This document shows positions 1 through 12,893 of a stretch of 64,000 nucleotides of DNA, piece by piece (the stretch's first letter is position 1; each line of letters opens with the position of its first letter). The DNA is taken from positions 1-64,000 of the forward strand of contig NZ_CP010311.1 of the NCBI RefSeq assembly GCF_000827125.1. The letters run 5' to 3'. Origin of the DNA: Geoalkalibacter subterraneus (GTDB lineage Bacteria > Desulfobacterota > Desulfuromonadia > Desulfuromonadales > Geoalkalibacteraceae). The notes below the pieces were generated by a model. It was not told the origin of the DNA. It ran no database searches and saw only the letters and a list, made by a program, of their open reading frames with translations. The position numbers and the translations under genes were made by a program.

Positions 1-76
1 CCTGTTCACAATATTGTTAAAAACCTGGTAGGCAGATGTGGACTGCTCTTCTACCTCAAAAAAACGAATCGATTTT

Positions 77-1444
77 ATGGATACTCTCTGGCGTGAGACT
101 CTCGAACAGCTGGAACAGAAGCTGAGCCCACAACTTTTTTCGACCTGGATAAAACCCATCGAATTTATCCGGGTAGAAAAGTCAAATGTCTTCCTTCGGG
201 TTCCCAACCGTTTTTTTCTTGACTGGATCCGGGACAACTACGTTCGCAAAATAGAAGAAACCCTGGCCGACGTAGGCGCCGTCGAGTACAAAGTTGAATT
301 TGAAGTTTCATCGCGCCCCCGGCAGCAGGAAAATTCGCCGGCTAAAAATTCGGAACAGACAAAAAAGGAATCTTTCACGCCCGCACCTCAGGCGGCGTCC
401 GCCAAACCCGCGGCAGAAAACTGGAATACCAATCTCAACCCAAAGTACATTTTTACCGATTTCGTATCAGGATCTTCCAATCAGTTTGCCCATGCAGCCG
501 CCATGGCAGTGGCCAACAATCCCGCCACGACCTACAACCCCCTGTTTATTTACGGCGGAGTGGGGCTGGGCAAAACTCACCTGGTCAATGCCATCGGCAA
601 CGCGATCCTCAAGAAAAACAGCTCCATGCGGGTGTGCTATTATACGTCCGAAAAATTTATGAATGAATTGATCAATTCCCTGCGTTATGCACGAATGGAT
701 GAATTCCGCAATAAATTCCGCTCAATGGACGTTCTTCTCATCGACGATGTTCAATTCATTGCAGGTAAGGAGCGCACCCAGGAAGAATTTTTTCATACCT
801 TTAACGCTCTGTATGAATCACACAAACAGATTGTCGTCACCTCGGATAAATTTCCTAAAGAAATTCCGGGTCTGGAAGAGCGATTGAGATCGCGCTTTGA
901 ATGGGGCTTGATCGCCGATATCCAGCCGCCGGATGTTGAGACAAAGCAGGCTATCCTCAAAATGAAGGCTGAGAAGAACAGGATCAACCTTCCCGAAGAA
1001 GTCATCCAGTTTCTGTCCAATTCAATCACCAGCAACGTCCGTGAACTGGAAGGTTTCCTGATCCGCCTCGGTGCATACGCCAGCCTGACCTCTACGCCGA
1101 TCACCCTGGATCTGGCTCGGGAGGTGCTCAAGGACATCCTGGTAGAAAAAAACAAGGAGATCACCGTCGAAGAAATACAGAAGGTGGTCGCCCAGCATTT
1201 CAGTCTCAAGGTTGCCGATCTCAAGTCGCCCAAAAGGCTCAAGGCGCTGGTGCTCCCTCGTCAGATCGCCATGTACCTGTCGCGCCAGCTGACCTCCCAG
1301 TCTTTTCCGGAAATCGGCGATAAATTCGGTGGTAAAGACCATTCCACAATAATCCATGCCATCAAAAAGGTGGAAAAGCTCATGGAGGATGATTTTCAAC
1401 TGCGTACCACCGTCGGCAATCTCAAAAATGCCCTGAGTCGCTGA
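77..1444 (+). CDS. dnaA: Chromosomal replication initiator protein DnaA
   Basis: This is the AAA+ ATPase that binds DnaA boxes at oriC, melts the origin and recruits helicase. The protein is 455 aa. The N-terminal domain I opens with MDTLWRETLEQLEQKLSP, followed by a low-complexity linker rich in P, A and K. A Walker A motif GGVGLGKTHL lies near residue 160, Walker B VLLIDDVQF near 218, and the C-terminal DnaA signature GKDHSTIIHAI near 418. I chose the ATG at 77 because homologues start there; an in-frame GTG at 38 would add 13 unconserved residues. No clear ribosome binding site precedes either start. It heads a dnaA-dnaN-recF-gyrB-gyrA order typical of an origin region. Confidence 0.97.
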   Translation: MDTLWRETLEQLEQKLSPQLFSTWIKPIEFIRVEKSNVFLRVPNRFFLDWIRDNYVRKIEETLADVGAVEYKVEFEVSSRPRQQENSPAKNSEQTKKESFTPAPQAASAKPAAENWNTNLNPKYIFTDFVSGSSNQFAHAAAMAVANNPATTYNPLFIYGGVGLGKTHLVNAIGNAILKKNSSMRVCYYTSEKFMNELINSLRYARMDEFRNKFRSMDVLLIDDVQFIAGKERTQEEFFHTFNALYESHKQIVVTSDKFPKEIPGLEERLRSRFEWGLIADIQPPDVETKQAILKMKAEKNRINLPEEVIQFLSNSITSNVRELEGFLIRLGAYASLTSTPITLDLAREVLKDILVEKNKEITVEEIQKVVAQHFSLKVADLKSPKRLKALVLPRQIAMYLSRQLTSQSFPEIGDKFGGKDHSTIIHAIKKVEKLMEDDFQLRTTVGNLKNALSR

Positions 1445-1683
1445 CACGGAATAAGCTGTGGATGGAGGAGTGCACCCACCGGGGATAAACCAGCCGCCGT
1501 GAGTCATCCACAAATTGCCGGTTTTTATGCCGCCTCCAACCACGATTCAATCAACATAGCAAACGCGGGCGGTAACCGGACTCAACCATGCTGTTCACAG
1601 TTTCCACAGACAACGACTATTTGCTACTATAAGTATCTTTAAAACCCATAGTCTATAATCATTTCCTGTTGATCGGAGGATTC
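1445..1683. promoter_or_regulatory. dnaA-dnaN intergenic region with DnaA-box-like sites
   Basis: This 239-bp stretch has no gene. It holds several near matches to the DnaA box TTATCCACA: TCATCCACA at 1504-1512 (8 of 9), the complement of TGTGGATGG at 1457-1465 (7 of 9) and GTTTCCACA at 1600-1608 (7 of 9). CTGTTCACA at 1591 also occurs at the very start of the window. The last 60 bases are AT-rich and contain TATAAT at 1654-1659, a likely -10 for dnaN, without a convincing -35. The region could autoregulate dnaN, be part of oriC, or both. No perfect box is present, so an origin assignment is only tentative. Confidence 0.5.
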
Positions 1684-2802
1684 ATGAAATTCGCGGTGGA
1701 AAAACAGGTCTTCCTCAAAGGCCTGGCAAAAATTCAGGGAATCGTTGAGAAAAAAAACACTATCCCCGTCCTGGCCAATGTTCTGATCACAGCGGAAGAG
1801 GACCGTCTCTGTCTCACCGCCACCGATCTCGAAGTCGGTATGCGAGCGTTTTATCCGGCTCGCATCGAGAGTGCCGGATCAATCACCGTATCTGCTAAAA
1901 AACTGTACGAAATTATCCGGGAACTTCCTGAAGGCGAAATTTCTTTTCGCGCCAAGGAAAACTGCTGGATCGAAATCCGGGGAGGAAAAGCGCTCTTCAA
2001 CCTGGTCGGCCTTTCCCCGGAAGAATTTCCCTTTTTTCCCACCGCCGACGATAATGAAACCATCAGCCTGCAGAGCGATATTCTCTCAACAATGGTCGAG
2101 AAGACCGCATTTGCCATGTCCGCGGACGAAACAAAATACAACCTGAACGGTATCTTTTTTAAAACCCGCGAAGAAGATGGAAAACACGCCCTGGTCATGG
2201 CCGCCACAGACGGCCATCGCCTGGCAAAAATTCAGCGGCCTATCGACCAGACTTCCATTCCCCAGTTGGAGAAAGGAGTCATCTTTCCTCGCAAAGGTAT
2301 CTTCGAACTGAAAAAAATCGCCGAAGAAGGGGATAATGAAATTAAACTCGGATTTCTGGAAAACAGCGCTATTATCAACAAAGGTGACACGACCGTCGTA
2401 ATGAGACTGGTCGATGGAGAGTTTCCCGAATATGAGCGGGTGATACCGACCAGCAACAATCTGACCGCTCACATCCCTTCTGAAACTTTTCTTCACGCCT
2501 TACGGCGTATGGCAACTCTCTCAAGCGAGAAATCCAAAGGCGTTCGCATCGCTCTCAAGGAAGGACTGATGGAAATCTCGTCCTCAAATCCTGAACTGGG
2601 CGACGCCCGCGAGGATATTGAAGTTGACTATTCGGGTCAGGAGGTTGCCATCGGTTTTAACGCTCGCTATCTTCTCGATATCCTGCAGAGCATCGACGAG
2701 GAGCAGGTTGCTTTTCATCTCAAAGACAATCTGTCGCCCGGTTTGATGACCCCGGTCGAAGATAAAAATTATCTGGCAGTGATTATGCCGATGCGTTTAT
2801 AA
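1684..2802 (+). CDS. dnaN: DNA polymerase III beta subunit (sliding clamp)
   Basis: This is the ring-shaped processivity clamp that tethers the replicative polymerase to DNA. The protein is 372 aa, the usual length for three tandem clamp domains. It begins MKFAVEKQVFLKGLAKIQG and ends with the typical C-terminus VIMPMRL. The ATG at 1684 is preceded by GGAGGA at 1675-1680; an upstream in-frame start at 1669 would place the start before that site. The gene follows dnaA and is separated from recF by a short hairpin terminator. Confidence 0.97.
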   Translation: MKFAVEKQVFLKGLAKIQGIVEKKNTIPVLANVLITAEEDRLCLTATDLEVGMRAFYPARIESAGSITVSAKKLYEIIRELPEGEISFRAKENCWIEIRGGKALFNLVGLSPEEFPFFPTADDNETISLQSDILSTMVEKTAFAMSADETKYNLNGIFFKTREEDGKHALVMAATDGHRLAKIQRPIDQTSIPQLEKGVIFPRKGIFELKKIAEEGDNEIKLGFLENSAIINKGDTTVVMRLVDGEFPEYERVIPTSNNLTAHIPSETFLHALRRMATLSSEKSKGVRIALKEGLMEISSSNPELGDAREDIEVDYSGQEVAIGFNARYLLDILQSIDEEQVAFHLKDNLSPGLMTPVEDKNYLAVIMPMRL

Positions 2803-2827
2803 TGAGCAATTGGGCTTCGAAAACTTG

Positions 2828-2858
2828 AAAAAGCCTTTGATTAAAAGGCTTTTTTTTT
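2828..2858 (+). terminator. Rho-independent terminator after dnaN
   Basis: An 11-bp stem (AAAAAGCCTTT at 2828-2838 with AAAGGCTTTTT at 2844-2854) and loop GATTA are followed by a run of T to 2858. It sits between dnaN and recF, only 16 bases before the recF start. It probably ends or attenuates dnaN transcription, leaving recF-gyrB to read-through or an internal promoter. Confidence 0.75.
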
Positions 2859-2873
2859 GGGAGTCCGCCTGAT

Positions 2874-6360
<3,487 letters not shown>

Positions 6361-6426
6361 AAATCGCCGGGCGTGCGGCGGCGAATAATGCCGTCGGCGC
6401 CTGCTCTTACAGAGGATCAGCGAACC

Positions 6427-8940
6427 ATGCAGGAACAACCACCTTCAAATCGCTTCACTGTCAATATCGAAGACGAAATGCGCAAGTCCTATATGGACTA
6501 CGCCATGAGCGTCATCATCGGACGTGCATTGCCCGATGTACGCGACGGCCTCAAACCGGTGCACCGGCGAGTGCTGTTCGCCATGCACGACCTGGGCAAC
6601 GAATGGAACAAACCGTACAAGAAATCGGCGCGTGTGGTCGGTGACGTTATCGGTAAGTATCACCCCCACGGCGATTCGGCGGTCTACGATACCATCGTGC
6701 GCATGGCGCAGGATTTTTCCATGCGCCATCCGCTGGTGGACGGTCAGGGCAATTTCGGTTCAATCGACGGCGATTCCGCCGCCGCCATGCGTTACACCGA
6801 GGTGCGCATGGCACGGCTGGCTTCGGAGCTGCTGGCCGATATCGAGAAAGAAACCGTCGATCACGGGCTTAACTACGATGAATCGTTGAGTGAACCCCTG
6901 GTTCTGCCGGCTAAATTTCCCAACCTGCTGGTCAACGGCTCCGAGGGGATTGCGGTCGGCATGGCGACCAAAATTCCCCCCCATAACCTGGGAGAAGTAA
7001 TCGACGGCCTGGTGGCCATCATCGATGATCCGCGTCTGCAGATCGAAGAGTTGATCGAAAAGATCCCGGGACCGGATTTTCCCACCGCCGGCTTTATTTT
7101 CGGTGTCGAGGGGATTCGCGAAGCCTACCGCAATGGCCGCGGCATCATCCACATGCGGGCGCGCGCCCTGGTGGAAGTGGACAAGCGCACCGGTAGGGAA
7201 GCGATCATCATCACCGAAATCCCTTATCAGGTGAACAAGGCAAGGCTCATCGAAAAGATCGCCGACCTGGTCAAGGAGAAGAAGATCGAGGGGATCAGCG
7301 ACCTGCGCGACGAGTCGGACCGCGACGGGATGCGCATCGTCATCGAACTCAAGCGAGACACCATCCCGGCGGTTATTCTCAACCAGCTCTACAAGATGAC
7401 GGCGATGCAGTCCTCCTTCGGCATCATCATGCTCGCTATCGTCAACGGGCAGCCGCAGATTCTCGACTTGCGCCGCCTGCTCGATCTGTTCATCGATCAC
7501 CGCAAGGAAGTGGTGACGCGGCGCTGCATTTTCGATCTGAAGAAGGCCGAAGCCCGCGCCCATGTTCTGGAAGGCCTCAAGATCGCCCTCGAGAATCTTG
7601 ACGAGGTGATCGCGATTATCAAGGGCAGCTCCAACTCCGGGGAAGCCAAGGAGCGCCTCATCGCGCGTTTCCAGTTTTCCGACATCCAGGCTCAGGCCAT
7701 TCTCGATATGCGCCTACACCGCCTGACCGGTCTGGAGCGCGACAAGATCATGGCCGAGTACCAGGAGGTGCTGGCCCTGATCGCGCGACTCAAGGAGATT
7801 CTGGCCAGCGAAGTGGAAATTCTCAAGATCATTCGCGCCGAACTGATCGAGGTGAAGGAAAAGTTCGCTAATCCGCGCCGTACCGAGATCGTGGCCCGCA
7901 CCGGTGAACTGTCGTTGGAAGACCTGATCGTCGAAGAGGATATGGTGGTCACCGTCTCTCACAGCGGCTATATCAAGCGCAATGCCGTCTCCCTCTACCG
8001 CGCCCAGCGCCGCGGCGGCAAGGGCAAAACCGGCATGCGCCCCAAGGACGAGGATTTCGTCGAGCGGCTCTTCATCGCCTCGACGCACAGCAACGTGCTG
8101 TTCTTTACCGACCAGGGCAAAGTCTACTGGCTCAAGGTCCATGAGATTCCCCAAGGGGGCCGCGCTTCGCGGGGCAAGGCGATTGTCAACCTGCTCAATC
8201 TCGCCCCCGGCGAGAAGGTGATGACGGTGCTGCCGGTGAAGGATTTCGTTCCCGGCAAATATATTTTGACAGCCACCCAGAACGGCATCGTCAAAAAGAC
8301 CGACCTGATGGCTTATTCCAACCCCCGTGCCGGCGGTATCATCGCCTTGACCATCGATGAAGGAGATCGCCTGATCGCAGCGCGTCTTACCGATGGCGAC
8401 ATGGATATCCTGCTCGCCAGTCGCAACGGCAAGTCAATCCGCTTCCATGAAACGGATGTGCGTTCCATGGGTCGCACTGCGCGCGGTGTACGCGGCATGG
8501 CGTTGGAAGGTGATGATCTGGTGATCGGTATGGAGACGGTCACCGAATCCACTGCCGCCACGCTGGTGACCGTAACTGAGAACGGCTACGGCAAGCGCAC
8601 CAGTCTGGACGAGTACCGGGTGCAGAGCCGCGGCGGCAAAGGGATCATCACCATCAAGGCTTCGGAGCGCAACGGCAAGGTTGTTGATATCAAGCTGTGC
8701 GAAGAGGATTCGGATCTGATGTTCATCACCGACCGTGGCAAGGTGCTGCGCACATCGGTCGGCCATCTTTCCATTATCGGGCGCAATACCCAGGGGGTAC
8801 GCCTGATGGTCCTGGAACCGGATGAGCGGATTGTGGCGGTGGCCAAACTCGCCGAGAAGGAAGAGGATCAGGAACTCGACGAGGTGCTGGAGCAGGCCGA
8901 TGGGGACGCAATCGACGACAATCCCGACGAAACGCCGTAA
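6427..8940 (+). CDS. gyrA: DNA gyrase subunit A
   Basis: GyrA is the DNA breakage-reunion subunit of gyrase. The start at 6427 is chosen because AGAGGA lies about 10 nt upstream and the protein then begins [10 protein letters not shown]; an upstream ATG at 6373 would add 18 unconserved residues. The protein is 837 aa. The catalytic tyrosine lies in [10 protein letters not shown]. The quinolone-resistance region reads [17 protein letters not shown], with serine and aspartate at the positions equivalent to E. coli 83 and 87, as in sensitive enzymes. The GyrA-box QRRGGKG is present in the beta-pinwheel C-terminal domain, and the tail is acidic. Confidence 0.98.
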   Translation: MQEQPPSNRFTVNIEDEMRKSYMDYAMSVIIGRALPDVRDGLKPVHRRVLFAMHDLGNEWNKPYKKSARVVGDVIGKYHPHGDSAVYDTIVRMAQDFSMRHPLVDGQGNFGSIDGDSAAAMRYTEVRMARLASELLADIEKETVDHGLNYDESLSEPLVLPAKFPNLLVNGSEGIAVGMATKIPPHNLGEVIDGLVAIIDDPRLQIEELIEKIPGPDFPTAGFIFGVEGIREAYRNGRGIIHMRARALVEVDKRTGREAIIITEIPYQVNKARLIEKIADLVKEKKIEGISDLRDESDRDGMRIVIELKRDTIPAVILNQLYKMTAMQSSFGIIMLAIVNGQPQILDLRRLLDLFIDHRKEVVTRRCIFDLKKAEARAHVLEGLKIALENLDEVIAIIKGSSNSGEAKERLIARFQFSDIQAQAILDMRLHRLTGLERDKIMAEYQEVLALIARLKEILASEVEILKIIRAELIEVKEKFANPRRTEIVARTGELSLEDLIVEEDMVVTVSHSGYIKRNAVSLYRAQRRGGKGKTGMRPKDEDFVERLFIASTHSNVLFFTDQGKVYWLKVHEIPQGGRASRGKAIVNLLNLAPGEKVMTVLPVKDFVPGKYILTATQNGIVKKTDLMAYSNPRAGGIIALTIDEGDRLIAARLTDGDMDILLASRNGKSIRFHETDVRSMGRTARGVRGMALEGDDLVIGMETVTESTAATLVTVTENGYGKRTSLDEYRVQSRGGKGIITIKASERNGKVVDIKLCEEDSDLMFITDRGKVLRTSVGHLSIIGRNTQGVRLMVLEPDERIVAVAKLAEKEEDQELDEVLEQADGDAIDDNPDETP

Positions 8941-9757
8941 ACAACCGCGAGGCATCATTTTTGCCGCGCTGTTGTTCATCATTGCCGCGGCCCTGGCCGG
9001 TGCTTGGGGATACTTCAACCAACCGCATCAGCGCATCTTACGCGGCAAGGCTCAGGTCGAGCGGCTTTTGATGGAACAGCGCTTCACGGAAGCGGCTCAA
9101 TTGCTTCGCTCGATGCAGCAGGAAAATCCTCTCTTTTCCCAAGGGGCGGATTTTCTTTTGCAGGCGGGTGATGTGAGCCGGATTCATCTCGACCAACCGC
9201 AGTGGGCGCTGCTCGACTACCTTCTGCTCATTCAGAAATATCCCGATGACCCGGCGGCGCTGAAAGCACAGCGGCGAATTGCCGATCTGTATTTCGATCG
9301 ATTGCAGGATTACCCGCGGGCGATCACTTTTTACCATGAGCTGCTGGAAGCCGGGGCTCCCGACCAGGGCCTGCTGCATTATCGTCTCGGTGAAGCCTAT
9401 TTTCGCCAGGACAATTTTGAGCAGGCCTGTATCGAATGGGGACAGGCTCTGGAGTTCTATCCCGATTCGCCGCTGGTACCCGAAATTCTCTACCGTCTCG
9501 CCCGGACGCGCGCCCTGCAGGGACATGCTGATGAAGCCATTCAGTTTTATCAGACCCTGACGGAAGATCATGCCGGCGATCCTTTTGCGAAAGAGGGGCG
9601 CATCGGCCTGGCAGCAACCCTCGAGGAGCAGGGCAGACTGCGGGAAGCCCTTGATGTCCTGGAAAATTTGCAGGAAGATTCGCTCGACAGTCCTGCGCTC
9701 ATGAGACGCATCGAACAGGTACGCGGGCGCATGGAACGAAAAAAAGAGGCGATCTGA
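8900..9757 (+). CDS. Membrane-anchored TPR-repeat protein
   Basis: The 285-aa protein has a basic N-terminus (KRRKQPR), one transmembrane helix at about residues 18-38, and then TPR-like helical repeats to the end. Repeat-type segments include [23 protein letters not shown], then [17 protein letters not shown] and further units, broken here for length. These folds usually scaffold protein assemblies in the periplasm. The start at 8900 lies 41 nt inside gyrA and is preceded by GGAG, so translation is probably coupled to gyrA. It precedes gpsA by 18 nt. The specific partner is unknown. Confidence 0.8.
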   Translation: MGTQSTTIPTKRRKQPRGIIFAALLFIIAAALAGAWGYFNQPHQRILRGKAQVERLLMEQRFTEAAQLLRSMQQENPLFSQGADFLLQAGDVSRIHLDQPQWALLDYLLLIQKYPDDPAALKAQRRIADLYFDRLQDYPRAITFYHELLEAGAPDQGLLHYRLGEAYFRQDNFEQACIEWGQALEFYPDSPLVPEILYRLARTRALQGHADEAIQFYQTLTEDHAGDPFAKEGRIGLAATLEEQGRLREALDVLENLQEDSLDSPALMRRIEQVRGRMERKKEAI

Positions 9758-9775
9758 AAAAAGCTGGGGGAAACC

Positions 9776-10777
9776 ATGAATATTGCAGTGATTGGAGCAG
9801 GCAGCTGGGGGACCACTCTGGCAGATCTACTGGCGCGTAAGGGCTACCAGGTGACCCTGTGGGCGTATGAAGCCGACCTGGTTGAACGAATGAGCGCCAA
9901 CCGGGTGAACGACCTGTATCTACCGGGCACCGTTCTGCATGAAAACCTGGCTTTCAGCAACGATCTGCCGCAGACCGTAACAGGTAGGGAGGTTGTGCTG
10001 CTGGTCCCCCCGTCCCAGGTCATGGCGGGCCTGATTCGCATCGCTGCTCCGCATTTTTGCGAAGATGCGCTGATCATTTCCGCTTCCAAAGGGATTGAGA
10101 CCGAAACCCTGCGCATGATGTCAGAGGTGCTCGAGGATGAGCTGCCTGCCGCGCGTCATGAGGGGTTGACTTTCCTGTCCGGCCCCTCCTTTGCCAAGGA
10201 GGTGGCTTCAGGCATGCCGACGGCGGTGGTGGTCGCCAGCCGTGATCCGCAGCAGGCGCTACGGGCTCAGCAGATCATGAGTACCGAAAGTTTTCGGACG
10301 TATACCAACAACGACATTATCGGGGTCGAACTCGGCGGTGCCCTTAAAAACGTCATTGCGCTCGCCGCCGGGGTGGCCGACGGCCTCGGTTTCGGATACA
10401 ACAGCCGGGCGGCCCTCATAACACGGGGGTTGGCCGAGATAACACGGCTTGGCATAGCCAAGGGAGCCAGTCCCGACACTTTCGCCGGACTGGCCGGCAT
10501 GGGTGACCTTGTGCTGACCTGTACCGGTGATCTGTCCCGCAACCGCTCGGTGGGGATCGAACTCGGCCGCGGCCGCAGCCTCGAGGAGATTATGTCCGGT
10601 ATGAACATGGTTGTAGAGGGGGTTAAAACGACCCTCGCAACCTACCGCCTGGCCTCCAAGCTGGGTGTTGATGTCCCGATCACCGAGCAGATGTACAAAA
10701 TTCTGTATGAGGGAAAACCTCCACGGCAGGCCGTTTCTGACCTGATGGCGCGTGATCTCAAAGGGGAAGGGTTTTAA
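9776..10777 (+). CDS. gpsA: Glycerol-3-phosphate dehydrogenase [NAD(P)+]
   Basis: GpsA reduces dihydroxyacetone phosphate to sn-glycerol-3-phosphate for phospholipid synthesis. The 333-aa protein begins MNIAVIGAGSWGTTLADLL, a Rossmann GxGxWG motif. It has the catalytic-lysine segment ELGGALKNVIALAAGVADG and the C-terminal domain with GMGDLVLTCTGDLSRNR. A GGGG-rich site lies just before the ATG. It follows the TPR gene and is 9 nt from the prolyl isomerase gene, probably co-transcribed. Confidence 0.96.
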   Translation: MNIAVIGAGSWGTTLADLLARKGYQVTLWAYEADLVERMSANRVNDLYLPGTVLHENLAFSNDLPQTVTGREVVLLVPPSQVMAGLIRIAAPHFCEDALIISASKGIETETLRMMSEVLEDELPAARHEGLTFLSGPSFAKEVASGMPTAVVVASRDPQQALRAQQIMSTESFRTYTNNDIIGVELGGALKNVIALAAGVADGLGFGYNSRAALITRGLAEITRLGIAKGASPDTFAGLAGMGDLVLTCTGDLSRNRSVGIELGRGRSLEEIMSGMNMVVEGVKTTLATYRLASKLGVDVPITEQMYKILYEGKPPRQAVSDLMARDLKGEGF

Positions 10778-10786
10778 GGAGTGGTT

Positions 10787-11299
10787 ATGAAATTGATCAA
10801 GGGACTCGTTCTGTTTCTGCTTCTGTCCGCATCTACGGTTATGGCTTCAGAACCTCAGGCGGTGATTCTTACCGATCACGGGGAGATCCATCTGGAACTC
10901 TACGAAGAGCAGGCGCCGCAAACGGTGGCCAATTTCAGGAAACTTGCCAAACAGGGTTTTTACGACGGCCTCAGTTTTCATCGGGTGGTTCCCGGTTTTG
11001 TCGTCCAGGGTGGAGATCCGGCCGGTAATGGCTCCGGAGGGCCGGGATATGATCTGCCGGCCGAAATAGACCCGCAGCTCAAACACCGCACCGGTACCCT
11101 GGCCATGGCCCGCAAAGGCGATCAGGTGAACCCTCAAAGGCGCTCCTCGGGCTCGCAATTCTACATCTGTCTTGCCCCGCAGCCCCACCTGGATGGTGCC
11201 TATACCATTTTCGGCCAGGTTAAGGAAGGGATGGATGCAGTTCGCAAGGTACGCGCCGGGGACCGTATTCTTGAAATCAAATTTGTCGAGGAGCGTTGA
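10787..11299 (+). CDS. Exported cyclophilin-type peptidyl-prolyl isomerase
   Basis: The 170-aa protein has a signal peptide (MKLIKGLVLFLLLSASTVMA, cut near ASEP), then a compact cyclophilin domain. Typical motifs are NFRKLAKQGFYDGLSFHRVV, GGDPAGNGSGGPGYDLPAE and GSQFYICLAPQPHLDG. It should catalyse cis-trans isomerisation of X-Pro bonds in the periplasm. The ATG at 10787 has AAGGAG about 5 nt upstream, which favours it over the GTG at 10781. It is 9 nt downstream of gpsA. Confidence 0.92.
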   Translation: MKLIKGLVLFLLLSASTVMASEPQAVILTDHGEIHLELYEEQAPQTVANFRKLAKQGFYDGLSFHRVVPGFVVQGGDPAGNGSGGPGYDLPAEIDPQLKHRTGTLAMARKGDQVNPQRRSSGSQFYICLAPQPHLDGAYTIFGQVKEGMDAVRKVRAGDRILEIKFVEER

Positions 11300-11441
11300 A
11301 AAATCGCTCTTCAATTTGATTGATGTCTGGTGTTTTGCGTTGAATATTTTATAATTTCCACTGCTTGTCGTTAAACAGCCCCACACTGGAAGGACCCTGC
11401 GCTAAAGGGCTGAAATCGGATTTTTCAGGGGAGCAGCGGAA

Positions 11442-12182
11442 ATGTCTTCGACCATCATCCGCATTATGACCTATCAGGTCGACCATTGCCGGGGGCGTGA
11501 CGGAAAGGTCGATCCCGACCGCATCTCCCAAGTCATCGCCTGTGCCCGACCGGATATCGTCGCCCTTCAGGGAATCGATGCCGAAGCCCCCTTTGACCAT
11601 CTGATCCGTCTTGAGCAGCGCCTGGGGCTGAAAGCCTACAGTCCAGGGCGTCGCGATTGCAATGCCTACCTCTCCTCCTTGCGCCTCGCCGGACTGCGCG
11701 AATACGATCTCGGTCAACAGGGTGTGTGTCTGCGCGCGGACGCCGATGTCCATGGCAAACGCCTGCATCTGTTCAATATTCGCCTGCAACCGACTCTGGC
11801 CGGCAGAATCCGCCAGATTCATGCCCTGCTCGGCAGCGAGCTTCTCGGTGACGACGCGTTGGTCTGTCCGGTCATAGTCCTTGGTGACTTCGGCGATTTT
11901 TTCTGGAATTTAGGCAATCTGGAACTCAACATGCGGTTGCGTCCGGTGGCACGACCCCTCTGGCGTGCGACCTACCCGGCCTGCTTTCCGGTGATCGGCC
12001 GGGATCGCGCCTATCTGCGCGGCCAGGTCAAGGTGACGGATTCCTTTATCGAACGCTCCCCTCTGGCGCGGGAAGCATCCAGCCACCTGCCGTTGATTCT
12101 GACCACGGAAATCCATGAACCCGCACGCACTCTGCGCGTCAAGGAGATCAAGCGCACCGGCATGGAGGTGGCTGCGGGATAG
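11442..12182 (+). CDS. Degenerate endonuclease/exonuclease/phosphatase-fold protein
   Basis: The 246-aa protein resembles the EEP (DNase I-like) family: an opening beta strand, a DGKVDPDRISQVIACARPDIVALQ segment broken here for length, and late GDF and SHLPL segments. Several catalytic positions are altered. The metal-binding LQE is LQG, the early YN is YQ, GDFN is GDFG, and the final SDH is SSH. This pattern suggests a non-catalytic or strongly changed member. No cysteine-rich or membrane segment is seen. It stands alone after the isomerase gene, with TATAAT at 11350-11355 upstream, and nth begins just after its stop. Confidence 0.65.
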   Translation: MSSTIIRIMTYQVDHCRGRDGKVDPDRISQVIACARPDIVALQGIDAEAPFDHLIRLEQRLGLKAYSPGRRDCNAYLSSLRLAGLREYDLGQQGVCLRADADVHGKRLHLFNIRLQPTLAGRIRQIHALLGSELLGDDALVCPVIVLGDFGDFFWNLGNLELNMRLRPVARPLWRATYPACFPVIGRDRAYLRGQVKVTDSFIERSPLAREASSHLPLILTTEIHEPARTLRVKEIKRTGMEVAAG

Positions 12183-12197
12183 CGATCGTAAAAGGGT

Positions 12198-12206
12198 TGT
12201 GGATAA
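12198..12206 (-). promoter_or_regulatory. Perfect DnaA box (TTATCCACA)
   Basis: The complement of TGTGGATAA reads TTATCCACA, the strong-affinity DnaA consensus. It overlaps the probable nth start and is followed by TGTGAAAAA. A very similar arrangement recurs at 20191. Whether it is bound is not shown by the sequence. Confidence 0.5.
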
Positions 12207-12888
12207 ATCTGTGAAAAATGTGAATAAACACTTTGATCCGTCAAATGAAGTTGATTGTAACAAGGCTCTTCGGGTTCTCGGTGCACTGGAACTTGCCCAC
12301 CAGGACGCCCATTGCGCGCTGCATCATGAATCCGCCTGGCAGCTTCTGGTGGCGACCATTCTCTCCGCCCAGTGTACCGATGAGCGGGTCAATCAGGTGA
12401 CACCCGCGCTGTTTGATCGTTTTCCCGGTCCGCTAGCCATGTGCCAGGCCCCGGTGCAGGACGTCGAAGAGTTGATTCGATCGACCGGATTTTTCCGCAA
12501 TAAGGCGCGTCATCTGCTGGGGTGCGGATGTGCGCTGGCTGAAAAGTATCAAGGGCAGGTTCCCATAAGAATGAACGATCTTGTTCAACTGCCGGGGGTG
12601 GGGCGCAAAACGGCCAATGTGATTCGCGGGGTTGCCTTCGGACGTCCGGCGGTGGTGGTTGACACGCATGTCAAACGCATTGCACAAAGGCTGGGATGGA
12701 CTCGTAAAAACGATCCTGTCGGCATCGAACGGGATCTGATGCGGTTGCTGCCCCGCAATCGCTGGACTCACACCGGGCATGTGATGATTTTTCATGGGCG
12801 CCGCATCTGCCGTGCCCCCACACCGCAATGTTCAATTTGTCCCGTAGCGTCTTATTGTCCCCGCTACGGTGTGGACAGATCACGGTGA
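12199..12888 (+). CDS. nth: Endonuclease III
   Basis: This is a DNA glycosylase/AP lyase for oxidised pyrimidines in base excision repair. The protein is about 229 aa from GTG 12199. It has the helix-hairpin-helix LPGVGRKTANVI with the catalytic lysine, the catalytic aspartate in VVDTHVKRIAQRLG, and a C-terminal [4Fe-4S] motif C-x6-C-x2-C-x5-C (CRAPTPQC, CSIC, CPVASYC). The start is uncertain: GTG 12199 follows AAAGGG closely, and later GTGs at 12211 and 12220 are possible. An earlier ATG at 12115 lies inside the previous gene. Confidence 0.93.
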   Translation: MDKSVKNVNKHFDPSNEVDCNKALRVLGALELAHQDAHCALHHESAWQLLVATILSAQCTDERVNQVTPALFDRFPGPLAMCQAPVQDVEELIRSTGFFRNKARHLLGCGCALAEKYQGQVPIRMNDLVQLPGVGRKTANVIRGVAFGRPAVVVDTHVKRIAQRLGWTRKNDPVGIERDLMRLLPRNRWTHTGHVMIFHGRRICRAPTPQCSICPVASYCPRYGVDRSR

Positions 12889-12893
12889 TATTT

